Of a stretch of 64,000 nt of DNA, positions 53,964 through 62,181 are shown one piece after another. The translations under genes and the position numbers were made by a program. Origin of the DNA: Parabacteroides sp. PF5-9 (lineage in GTDB: Bacteria; Bacteroidota; Bacteroidia; Bacteroidales; Tannerellaceae); assembly GCF_029893105.1 (NCBI RefSeq), contig NZ_JARXWG010000007.1, positions 62,001 through 126,000 on the forward strand, in the 5' to 3' direction. How positions within the stretch are numbered: the stretch's first letter is position 1; each line of letters opens with the position of its first letter. The notes under the pieces were generated by a model. That model ran no database searches. It was given only the letters and a program-made list of their open reading frames with translations, and had not been told where the DNA came from.

Positions 53964-56354
53964 ATGAAAAAATGGTGGATATATGTAATGATCCTTTGTT
54001 TGATCGCATGTACTAAAGAGGAAAAGGAGCCTACGCCTCCTTTGGTTGGTCCTTTAGAAATCGCCTTAAAAATCAAATTTCCCAAAAGTCAGTCACTCTA
54101 TTCCAGAGGACTGACAACAGTTGAAGAAAACCGTATTGAAACACTTCAGATCTTTGCTTTCACCAACGGAGGTACCGACAATCAGCTCGATGATAAATTT
54201 GCGTATAAGATTGATGTATACTCCGGGATTCAAGCAATCGGAGAAGAGATCAAACAGGTCAATGTCGCCTTAAGAATGCTGGAAAAACGACAACGGCTGG
54301 TTTTAGTCGCCAATCCTCCTGCCGGCATATCGATCGAACCCACTGTTGGCACAACGATGCGTGATATTTTCACTCCCATCCAATTCTCTGCATCTCCCTG
54401 GCGGACAGAAGAGATTTCCGATTTTCCGGCTTTTCCGATGTGGGGGCAGATGAAAGATTCCATATTAATCATGCCGGACTCCAACGAATTACCCAATACG
54501 CCTATAGAGATCAATATGTTTCGTACTATGGCTAAGGTTAATATCGGAGTCGATACTCAAAATTTCTCTTCGACATTGTCCAACGATTTCAAACTCGAAA
54601 CCGTTTATGTCTGCAACGCCAGTGAATCCAGCTATCTGACTCCCCATTCAGACTATATGAGCGGTTCAAACATCAATCAATTGGAAATAGATAAAACAAG
54701 GCCTACAGCAAATAAATTCGCAGAACAATCATACGCCGTATCTTCCCCTTACAGAAGATTAGACAACACGATCTACATCCCTGAATCAGACATTTTATCC
54801 GAATCCAACGAACCTGCTTTTTTAGTTGTAAAAGGAAGTTATAAAAATAAACCGGGCTTTTATCGGATCGATTTTGTCAGATACACCCATTTCTACCCGA
54901 TATTACGTAATCACGAATACAATATCAATATCATAGGAGTTAATACAGGCGGTTATTCCACGCTGCAAGAAGCCAAAAACGCCCCACCCTCAGAAGACAG
55001 TTTCTCCCTTATCATCGACGAAACAAATGCTGTTTTGAATGAGTTCACATATAACAACGACTATATGCTGGGAGTAGATATAAGCGAAGTGCTTTTCGAC
55101 TGGGACAAACAACTGGTAAGTTCGGTAAACAACAAGATACTCGAACAATCCATCCATTTGTTTACCACTTATACCCAATGGTCGGCAACCATCGAAAACG
55201 GAGCGACCTGGCTCACTCTTGTAGACGGATCGACCGAAACGTCCGAAATATCAGACAAAGACCAACCGTCGAACACCCTTTCGACCTTTAAGATCCGTAT
55301 GAAAGAAGAAAATCTGACCGGCAAAGAACGATCTGCTAAAATCACGTTAAAAGCCGGATTACTCAATATTCAAATCAATGTCAGACAAAGCGGAGGAGCC
55401 AACGCTTATCTTATGCGATTCGAACCGGGAGCCAATAAGGCGACTATTAGAATTCCTCTGGCTTATATACGCGAGGCCTTACGACAAACCACTCAGACCA
55501 TTCCGGATATGAGTGATTTGAATGCGAAAGTCATATGGCATGAAATTAAAGAAAGTTTTCCGGTCACGTTTAGTGCTACACTCAGTGGAACCGAATACAT
55601 AGAGGTAACCGCCAACGCCACTAACGGCATCTATAACGGAAATGCCTTAATTGCCCTTGTCAAAGGAACAGGCATCGGCATGGTGGGGAGTGGCGATCCG
55701 CAAAAAATAGTATGGAGCTCACATGTATGGAGTATGCAAAATAAAGGCACAGATAATCTCGATTATGATTTTCACAATCCGAATCAAGAACGTTTCATGC
55801 CGACTATACTGGGTAAACATGCTACAAACAAAGGGATGTTTTATCAATGGGGCAGAAAAGATCCGTTCCCTGCATATCCGAATGATGTGACGCCAAGAGT
55901 CATTTCGACCGTTCCGGTGTCAGCGTCGAACACTTTAATCGATGCCATTCAACATCCGACCATATTCTACTCTTCGCATTCCGACATTCACGACTGGGCT
56001 GGTAGTTTGTCTAACAAGGATTTATGGCATACAACTCAAAAGACCTACTACGACCCCTGCCCTACCGGATGGCGTGTTCCTGAACGAAACGAAAGTAACC
56101 ACTACTGGCATATTCCTACCGAAGGCAACATCTTCCTGAACGGTTTTATAAATGGGACTACCGGAGAATGGAAAGCCAAAGACTCCTTTCATTTCGGTTA
56201 TCTTTGGACGGCAACGGCAAGTATGCTTCCCGATCATACCCCTGTCCTTTGTATCGATAACACCGGAAATATTGACGTAACAGCCTACTCCTCTCGCGTT
56301 GTGGGACATTCGATCCGCTGCATCAAAGACATTACATTGGTAAAAAACAAATAA
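53964..56354 (+). CDS. Fimbrillin-like lipoprotein with BACON-like and FISUMP-type domains
   Basis: This is a 796-residue lipoprotein (lipobox LCLIAC, Cys about 16). A fimbrillin N-terminus includes a likely Arg-protease site (QSLYSRGLTTVEENRIETLQIFAF). A BACON-like beta domain follows (TTYTQWSATIENGATWL...NVRQSGG, about 400-475). The C-terminal 150 residues read GMFYQWGRKDPFP...YYDPCPTGWRVPERNE, the FISUMP/lectin-like pattern. This architecture fits a tip adhesin of a Bacteroidales type V pilus. The next gene is 18 bp downstream. Confidence 0.8.
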   Translation: MKKWWIYVMILCLIACTKEEKEPTPPLVGPLEIALKIKFPKSQSLYSRGLTTVEENRIETLQIFAFTNGGTDNQLDDKFAYKIDVYSGIQAIGEEIKQVNVALRMLEKRQRLVLVANPPAGISIEPTVGTTMRDIFTPIQFSASPWRTEEISDFPAFPMWGQMKDSILIMPDSNELPNTPIEINMFRTMAKVNIGVDTQNFSSTLSNDFKLETVYVCNASESSYLTPHSDYMSGSNINQLEIDKTRPTANKFAEQSYAVSSPYRRLDNTIYIPESDILSESNEPAFLVVKGSYKNKPGFYRIDFVRYTHFYPILRNHEYNINIIGVNTGGYSTLQEAKNAPPSEDSFSLIIDETNAVLNEFTYNNDYMLGVDISEVLFDWDKQLVSSVNNKILEQSIHLFTTYTQWSATIENGATWLTLVDGSTETSEISDKDQPSNTLSTFKIRMKEENLTGKERSAKITLKAGLLNIQINVRQSGGANAYLMRFEPGANKATIRIPLAYIREALRQTTQTIPDMSDLNAKVIWHEIKESFPVTFSATLSGTEYIEVTANATNGIYNGNALIALVKGTGIGMVGSGDPQKIVWSSHVWSMQNKGTDNLDYDFHNPNQERFMPTILGKHATNKGMFYQWGRKDPFPAYPNDVTPRVISTVPVSASNTLIDAIQHPTIFYSSHSDIHDWAGSLSNKDLWHTTQKTYYDPCPTGWRVPERNESNHYWHIPTEGNIFLNGFINGTTGEWKAKDSFHFGYLWTATASMLPDHTPVLCIDNTGNIDVTAYSSRVVGHSIRCIKDITLVKNK

Positions 56355-56372
56355 TAAAAGAGGCCATTCAAC

Positions 56373-58397
56373 ATGGAAATACGAAAATTCATCTGTGCTC
56401 ATTTGCTATTAGTTTGTACACTATCACTACAAGCGGATGGGTTATATAATGCCGGAAACATGTATGTCGGAGGTCTGGTTAATAGTGCTGTCCTATATAT
56501 TAAAGGTGATTTAACGGCAGGAGGCAACTCCCAGATCATGCATCCCGGTAAAACAATCCTGACCGGCAACCTGATTAATAATGTGACACATACAAACTCA
56601 TTTGTGTTTAATGATTCGCCCAATGGACGCAGTGGTCTTTTTGTCTTTCAGGGAACAACGCCACAACGGATCTATGGGAGTGCCAACAAATCGACCAATC
56701 CGGTCAAATTTCCCCATACAGTCATTCTAAATAATCTACACAATATAAACCCATCTTTAACTGTTGATCCGGATATGAGTATCAATCTCAAGGATATGAC
56801 ATTTATTCAGGGACGTCTCATTCTGGATTCAAAAACTGCAGACGACAAAACGGTTGTAGCTCATCTCTGGCTGGAAGATAATGCAGCAACCATCAACAAC
56901 AACCTTGATCAACCTCGGATACAGGTTAATCTGAACATAGGCGCACATTTAGATCTCGGACGTCTGATCGGATTCACCCCTCCCTTTGAAGTACTTCACG
57001 CCGACTATTTTTTCTATAATTTCCTCTCCGTACCTGCCGAAACAGATTTATTCAATGGGTCAAACAACGATTTGTGGATCACAGATCCTTTAAGGGGCTT
57101 AACAGGAGGAACTGGCTATATTCTTGGACAAGGGCTTGTACCTTTTTCCAATACCATGTATTACTTAAGCAGTATTGATCAAAGATGGAAAACGTCACCC
57201 AACAATGCGAAATTTAGTGATGTTATCAATGATAAATTTATGTTTGGACGATATTCTGCCCCTGCTTCATTTAAAGCGATATTGGCCAATGAAGGCATCG
57301 ATGGGTACACCGGAGAAAAACTCATTAATAATGATGTATCAATTACTTTGAATAATGGTTACAACTATTTGGGAAACCCGTTTACCGTCCCGTTGGATTT
57401 AACCGACTTACTGGGTAACAACCGGAACGAATGGGGACTTGCAACCGGACACAATGTGAAGAGAAACTACTATATATTAGCCCCAAACAGTACGGGACAT
57501 AGCACCGACGGAGTACAATTCACCTTCACGGCCAGTTATCTGGTGGGACAAAAAGAAGGAAGTACCACAGACCTCTACGCCAACAATAACCTGATCGCCC
57601 CAATGCAAATGTTTGTACTGAAAAATGAAGGAGGTCAAATTCATTCATTCAAAATACCACGCTCCAGAAGAAGCCACGGTGATGTCTCGTTTCTTCGCAG
57701 TTCAAAAAATGAATTCACCGAATCCGTCGACGAACTATTGATCGAAACCCGCGATACACAAACCGGAGGCTTCGACCGCCTATGTATCGTCTTTCGCGAT
57801 AACGCCGATGCAAAAGCGACCGATAGGTATGATACGGAGAAACTGTTCAATAACACCGGTGGCGTCAACCAGATATATACCCGTTCGGCTGATGGAAAAA
57901 AACTGACAACAAATGTCGTTCAACCCACAGAGAAAAAACTGACAATGTATTTTGAACCACCTCTGGAAACCCAGAAAATCGAATTGGATGCGTACAGACT
58001 GAATAGTTTACACGCGATAAATCAGGTCGTACTTGAAGATAGACAAACCGGCAACCAAACAGATCTGACCAGAAATCCACGGTATACATTCTATGCCAAT
58101 CCTGCTGATCGAATCGACCGGTTCGTATTGCATTTCTCCTCCTCCATCGATCAGAATGACCGCATCAACCAATCCGTATTAAATGCACATTATCACGAAG
58201 GAATTATTGCTATTCAAGGCTTAGAGAGCAATGATCTCGGAAAAGAAATTTCATTATATAATATGCAAGGACAGTTATTACACGTCACAAAAATAACAGA
58301 GACACCTTCTTATAATATAAACATGCCATTGCAAACTGGTCTATATCTCCTTAAAATAAGAGACAGAAAAGAAACCATTAAACTCCCTGTTAACTAA
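56373..58397 (+). CDS. Exported protein with type IX-like sorting domain
   Basis: This is a 674-residue protein. The signal peptide (about 1-21) precedes a beta-helix-like region of short repeated motifs (LYNAGNMYVGGLVNSAVLYI, LTAGGNSQIMHPGKTIL). A middle region has GYNYLGNPFTVPLDLTDLL. The last 75 residues (ISLYNMQGQLLHVTKITE...GLYLLKIRDRKETIKLPVN) resemble the T9SS type A sorting domain. It is the third gene of the fimbria-like operon and may be a surface-attached partner. Its function is unknown. Confidence 0.75.
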   Translation: MEIRKFICAHLLLVCTLSLQADGLYNAGNMYVGGLVNSAVLYIKGDLTAGGNSQIMHPGKTILTGNLINNVTHTNSFVFNDSPNGRSGLFVFQGTTPQRIYGSANKSTNPVKFPHTVILNNLHNINPSLTVDPDMSINLKDMTFIQGRLILDSKTADDKTVVAHLWLEDNAATINNNLDQPRIQVNLNIGAHLDLGRLIGFTPPFEVLHADYFFYNFLSVPAETDLFNGSNNDLWITDPLRGLTGGTGYILGQGLVPFSNTMYYLSSIDQRWKTSPNNAKFSDVINDKFMFGRYSAPASFKAILANEGIDGYTGEKLINNDVSITLNNGYNYLGNPFTVPLDLTDLLGNNRNEWGLATGHNVKRNYYILAPNSTGHSTDGVQFTFTASYLVGQKEGSTTDLYANNNLIAPMQMFVLKNEGGQIHSFKIPRSRRSHGDVSFLRSSKNEFTESVDELLIETRDTQTGGFDRLCIVFRDNADAKATDRYDTEKLFNNTGGVNQIYTRSADGKKLTTNVVQPTEKKLTMYFEPPLETQKIELDAYRLNSLHAINQVVLEDRQTGNQTDLTRNPRYTFYANPADRIDRFVLHFSSSIDQNDRINQSVLNAHYHEGIIAIQGLESNDLGKEISLYNMQGQLLHVTKITETPSYNINMPLQTGLYLLKIRDRKETIKLPVN

Positions 58398-58488
58398 ACA
58401 AATGCCTATTTATTAAAACCGAACAAACAGAGACACAAGTAATTTACATGTTTTTACATACGTAATTATACTGTTTATTCAAACAATT

Positions 58489-58520
58489 AAAAGTTCTGAC
58501 TTGTGAAAGCCGGAACTTTT
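58489..58520 (+). terminator. Terminator of the fimbria-like operon
   Basis: AAAAGTTC (58489-58496) pairs with GAACTTTT (58513-58520), with two further pairs inside, and is followed by T residues. It lies about 90 bp after the stop of the last gene. Confidence 0.65.
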
Positions 58521-58557
58521 TTCATCTATATATAAGAAGGAATAAAACCACCGAACA

Positions 58558-59175
58558 TTATAAAACTATTTTCCCATCTTTCACCATATTAACAAGTTCT
58601 ATGGCATTTTTAGCACCGATTTTCTGAAGTCCGCTTTTCCGATAACCATTCACCGTTTCTGTTGTAATAAACAACTGTTCCCCGATATCACGGCTTCTAT
58701 ACCCTTCGACAACCAATTTTAAAACCTGTTTTTCACGAGGAGTCAGCCGAAACCTCTGATCCGCTACCCTCTTTTGCATCAAGATCTTCACCTCAGTAGA
58801 GAGAAAAATCTCTCCTTCCATGACTTTCTCCAAACCGATCAACACCTCCTCCGTCAATTCACTTTTTAAGATATAACCAGCAACACCAGCATTCAACACC
58901 GTTTTAATGATCGAATATTCATTATGAGTAGATAATATCAATATTTTCTGCTCCGGATATTTCTGTATGATTTCCTGACAAAAGTCAACCCCGCTACCAT
59001 CCGGCAAAATTAAGTCCAATAAAAGAATATCGGGACGTCTTATCGTTAATGTTTTCTTGCATTCCGTTAATGTATAAGAGACATCGCAAATCTCTGCTTT
59101 CCCAGAATTACGGATAGACAGACATAACCATTCCACCAACATTTTATGATCTTCCACAATATGTACACTTACCAT
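58558..59175 (-). CDS. LuxR/NarL-type response regulator
   Basis: This 205-residue regulator has a receiver domain with phospho-acceptor Asp in DILLLDLILPDGSG (about residue 56) and a LuxR HTH (RLTPREKQVLKLVVEGYRSRDI, then TTETVNGYRKSGLQKIGAKN). No histidine kinase is adjacent. It is divergent from the Hsp70 operon, and the shared intergenic region holds array C and two CCCC-N7-GGGTAT sites, so it could regulate both sides. The orphan kinase at 13851 is a conceivable but untested partner. Confidence 0.92.
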   Translation of the reverse strand: MVSVHIVEDHKMLVEWLCLSIRNSGKAEICDVSYTLTECKKTLTIRRPDILLLDLILPDGSGVDFCQEIIQKYPEQKILILSTHNEYSIIKTVLNAGVAGYILKSELTEEVLIGLEKVMEGEIFLSTEVKILMQKRVADQRFRLTPREKQVLKLVVEGYRSRDIGEQLFITTETVNGYRKSGLQKIGAKNAIELVNMVKDGKIVL

Positions 59176-59291
59176 AACGCTTCTTGTTTTTATCTATATT
59201 TTTAAAGACAGGGTTCTTTTACACACACGATTCAAATAGAAAACCGGATCTTATATGTCCATTTTTTAGAGACACGTAGGTCTGTTTTCTG

Positions 59292-59373
59292 TTAGAGGTA
59301 CGTCTAAATGAAATTAGAGGTACCTCTAAAACGATTTACACCTACCTCTAAATGATTTTAGACGTACCTCTAA
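59292..59373. repeat. Array C: four 22-bp-period palindromic units
   Basis: 16-bp units begin at 59292 (TTAGAGGTACGTCTAA), 59314 (TTAGAGGTACCTCTAA), 59336 (TTACACCTACCTCTAA) and 59358 (TTAGACGTACCTCTAA), exactly 22 bp apart. TTTTCTG precedes the first unit, as in array A, and CAGAAAA follows the last, so the array is itself bounded by an inverted repeat. Confidence 0.9.
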
Positions 59374-59414
59374 CAGAAAAATACAAAGTTAAAGTTACAA
59401 AAGCATCTACGCCA

Positions 59415-59490
59415 CCCCACTTATAGGGTATTATCATTCTTTTTTTTAGTAAAAAACATTACCCACAAAAACCCCCATTAATGGGGTATG
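59415..59490. promoter_or_regulatory. Two CCCC-N7-GGGTAT sites
   Basis: CCCCACTTATAGGGTAT (59415-59431) and CCCCATTAATGGGGTAT (59473-59489) are 58 bp apart; the second contains a perfect 14-bp palindrome. Their position between a response-regulator gene and the Hsp70 operon makes them candidate binding sites for that regulator. Confidence 0.5.
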
Positions 59491-59509
59491 AAATCAACTC
59501 CTCTTCCTT

Positions 59510-59517
59510 TACTTTTG
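59510..59517 (+). promoter_or_regulatory. Promoter -7 box of the Hsp70 operon
   Basis: TACTTTTG matches the -7 consensus 40 bp before the ATG. The -33 region lacks TTTG and overlaps the second CCCC-N7-GGGTAT site, which suggests activator dependence. Confidence 0.55.
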
Positions 59518-59557
59518 TTGCATATCTGCAATAACAACGTGTGTAACCTATACTTAG

Positions 59558-61249
59558 ATGAAACAAATACATGAAAACCCATATCGGATAGCAGGACTTC
59601 TTGCCAACTCAACCGAAAGAGAACTCCAAAAACAAAAGGCGAAAATCACACGCTATATCAGTGTCGGTCGGGTGGTTGATTCGGAGTATGATTTTTCTTT
59701 TCTGCGGCAGATCGATCGTTCGGAAAGTGTGATCAACAAGGCCTTTTCGGGTATTGAGCAGAATCAGGATAGAGTAATGCATGCGCTTTTCTGGTTCCTG
59801 AAAGTCAATCCGTTTGACGAGACCGCTATCAATCATCTGATCAACGGACATAAAGAAAAAGCGATAGAGATCTGGGAGAAAGTGACCGCCGGTAAAGGGG
59901 TTTCGCCGAAAAACTTTTCGTGTATCAGTAATCTGGCTACATTGAAGTTATTGGGAGGATCTAAAACTGAAATTCAACAAGGACTCGAAGCCAAGATTAT
60001 GTTGATCGAGTCAGACTGTTTCCAAGCGTTTATACAGACTGTAGCCGATGAGACCTATTCGGAAAAAACGGAAAAACAGATCGAAAAATTTATCAGTGAG
60101 GTTTTACCTCATCTCAAAAAGAAATACTCCGATGCGGGAACGCTTCAACTGTTCAAAAATTGTAATGGTTCATGCAAGCAATTCCTGACCCAGAAGTTTT
60201 CAGACGAACCGATCCATAAAATAGAGGCGCAACTCGAAAAAGTCAAACAGGGAAGAAGAGAGAACAAAGCCGGATTATACAAATTGGGGAAAAAACTGAT
60301 CGCAGATTGTAAAAGCGATTTAAACACATTAAAATCGGTATTGGGGCAAGACAACCTGACCTACAAAGTGATTTCAGACAATCTGGCCAAAGAGATCCTG
60401 CAATGTGGTATTGATTATTTCAATGAGATGATCAAACAGAGTAATCCGGCCAAAGAAAGTTTGGAACTATTGGAATATGCTCTCTCGATCACCCAAAATA
60501 CCCAGACACGTCAACGGATAGAGGAGAACATAAAGGTGATGAAAAATAGTGAAGTCGAATCGGCTGTCGAAAGTGAGATTAATTTCATTACCCAACAATT
60601 AAATCAACTGCAAAACAGTTCATTCAGTATCTCTAAAGCAAAAAATTTCGTAAATGCCTGTAAGCCCAAACTAAATACCCTGAAATCGAGTTTAGGAGCC
60701 AACAATGAAGTGTATCTCACCATCAGTGGAGCCATTGCTAATAACGCTCAGGGAGCACTCATACAGGTGGTCAATGAAGCCCAGAATGACTTCACAAACC
60801 GCATGACATACGATCGGTTTGGTGCACTTAATACACTTAAAAGTATTATTGTTGAGGCTGTCGATGTATCTACCCTTATCGGAACATTGGATATGCCTAC
60901 CGACATACGGACAAGATATAAAGAGAATCACAATGCATTAATGCAACTGGCTGGACAACTGGCCTCCATACCCACCGGAGGAGGAGGTTATAGTTCTGCT
61001 GGTGGAAGCAGCGGCAAAAAAGGATGCTACATTGCCACCATGGCATACGGAAGTTATGAACATCCACAGGTTATCGAGTTAAGACGTTTCAGGGATGATT
61101 TTTTGAGTAAAAGTATTGCCGGACGTCTCTTTATCCGTACCTACTATAAATACTCACCGGCTTTGGTTGAGAAGTTAAAAGAGAAAGAACAAATAAACCG
61201 CATCATACGTACCCTGTTAAATTCATTTATAAAATTAATCCGATCATAA
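59558..61249 (+). CDS. CFI-box C-terminal protein of the Hsp70 operon
   Basis: This is a 563-residue protein. The N-terminus (ENPYRIAGLLANSTERELQKQ, then KITRYISVGR) resembles the short J-like start found in proteins paired with bacterial Hsp70s. The middle is long helical repeats (about 130-460), with two copies of a CKxxLNTLKSxLGxxNxxYxxIS motif near 247-272 and 368-392. A Gly/Ser-rich linker leads to a CFI-box-type C-terminus GCYIATMAYGSYEHPQVIELRRFRD (about 489-515). Its stop overlaps the next start by one base. A co-chaperone or client-binding role is inferred from the operon. Confidence 0.72.
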   Translation: MKQIHENPYRIAGLLANSTERELQKQKAKITRYISVGRVVDSEYDFSFLRQIDRSESVINKAFSGIEQNQDRVMHALFWFLKVNPFDETAINHLINGHKEKAIEIWEKVTAGKGVSPKNFSCISNLATLKLLGGSKTEIQQGLEAKIMLIESDCFQAFIQTVADETYSEKTEKQIEKFISEVLPHLKKKYSDAGTLQLFKNCNGSCKQFLTQKFSDEPIHKIEAQLEKVKQGRRENKAGLYKLGKKLIADCKSDLNTLKSVLGQDNLTYKVISDNLAKEILQCGIDYFNEMIKQSNPAKESLELLEYALSITQNTQTRQRIEENIKVMKNSEVESAVESEINFITQQLNQLQNSSFSISKAKNFVNACKPKLNTLKSSLGANNEVYLTISGAIANNAQGALIQVVNEAQNDFTNRMTYDRFGALNTLKSIIVEAVDVSTLIGTLDMPTDIRTRYKENHNALMQLAGQLASIPTGGGGYSSAGGSSGKKGCYIATMAYGSYEHPQVIELRRFRDDFLSKSIAGRLFIRTYYKYSPALVEKLKEKEQINRIIRTLLNSFIKLIRS

Positions 61250-62169
61250 TGAAGAAAGTTATACTTGCAGCATTTATTTGCAGTACCTCCATTTTGTTTG
61301 CTCAACAATCGACGGAAAATACACTTATCGAAAAAATCCCCGGTATTCAACAGCACATAGAGCAGCTGACTTCTGAAGTAAACAGTCAGAAAGTTTTAAT
61401 AGAGAAACAACGAAATACAATCAAAGAACTGCAACAAAACACGGGCAAGCTTGAAGAACAGATCAAGCAATTAAACCTGTTTGTTGAACAAAACAAGCAA
61501 CAGATCAGCGGTGTATCCAACAATCTGGAGAAACAGATTAAAGAGTCTGAAGAGAAAGCAACACAATCCATTTCTCAACTGGGAGGAGATCTTCAGAAAA
61601 ACCGACTCTACTGGATCATTGCCACACTGGCGATTCTTTTACTGGGGACACTCATGTATTTTTTCCTGAAAAAACACATCAAGTCATCACAAGATGATGT
61701 AGAGACACAAATCAGAAACACCAAAAAATCATTGGATGATGAGGGGTTGAGGTTAGACAACAAATTGATAGAGGTGTTGGAGTCGCAATTGAAAGTGCAA
61801 CAGGAAGAGTCGAAAGGAGGTACAACTTCCGGCACTAAAAACATCGACCACTCCTTAGCGCTCAAAGTCGCCGATGAAATAGCACGTATGCAGAAAAATA
61901 TTTCACGCATGGATGACGACACCAAAGGGTTGAAACCGTTGGAAAAAGGGATCGAACGTATCCAGGCCAACTTTGCGGCAAATGGCTATGAAATGGTCAA
62001 CTTATTGAATGTCGATTACGATGAACGAATGAATATTGATGTGATCAATTTCATTGAAAACGATTCGCTTCCTGAGGGTAAAAAGATGATCACCAAAATT
62101 ATCAAACCACAGGTGAATTACAATGGCATTTTAATTCAGAGAGCACAGGTAGAAGTATCACAAAATTAA
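61249..62169 (+). CDS. Membrane coiled-coil protein with GrpE-like C-terminus
   Basis: This is a 306-residue protein with signal peptide (1-19), a periplasmic coiled coil (about 25-115), one transmembrane helix (about 121-140) and a cytoplasmic part. The C-terminal end (KPLEKGIERIQANFAANGYEMVNLL...IIKPQVNYNGILIQRAQVEVS) resembles the C-terminal beta domain of GrpE, the nucleotide exchange factor of Hsp70. It may therefore tether an Hsp70 to the inner membrane and drive its cycle. The similarity is by eye. The start overlaps the previous stop (TAATG). Confidence 0.7.
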   Translation: MKKVILAAFICSTSILFAQQSTENTLIEKIPGIQQHIEQLTSEVNSQKVLIEKQRNTIKELQQNTGKLEEQIKQLNLFVEQNKQQISGVSNNLEKQIKESEEKATQSISQLGGDLQKNRLYWIIATLAILLLGTLMYFFLKKHIKSSQDDVETQIRNTKKSLDDEGLRLDNKLIEVLESQLKVQQEESKGGTTSGTKNIDHSLALKVADEIARMQKNISRMDDDTKGLKPLEKGIERIQANFAANGYEMVNLLNVDYDERMNIDVINFIENDSLPEGKKMITKIIKPQVNYNGILIQRAQVEVSQN

Positions 62170-62181
62170 ACATAGATCAAA

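Larger units (their letters stand above)
59176..59557. other. Divergent control region of regulator and Hsp70 operon
   Basis: This 382-bp gap holds array C, two CCCC-type repeats and a -7 box. No gene is seen. Confidence 0.7.
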
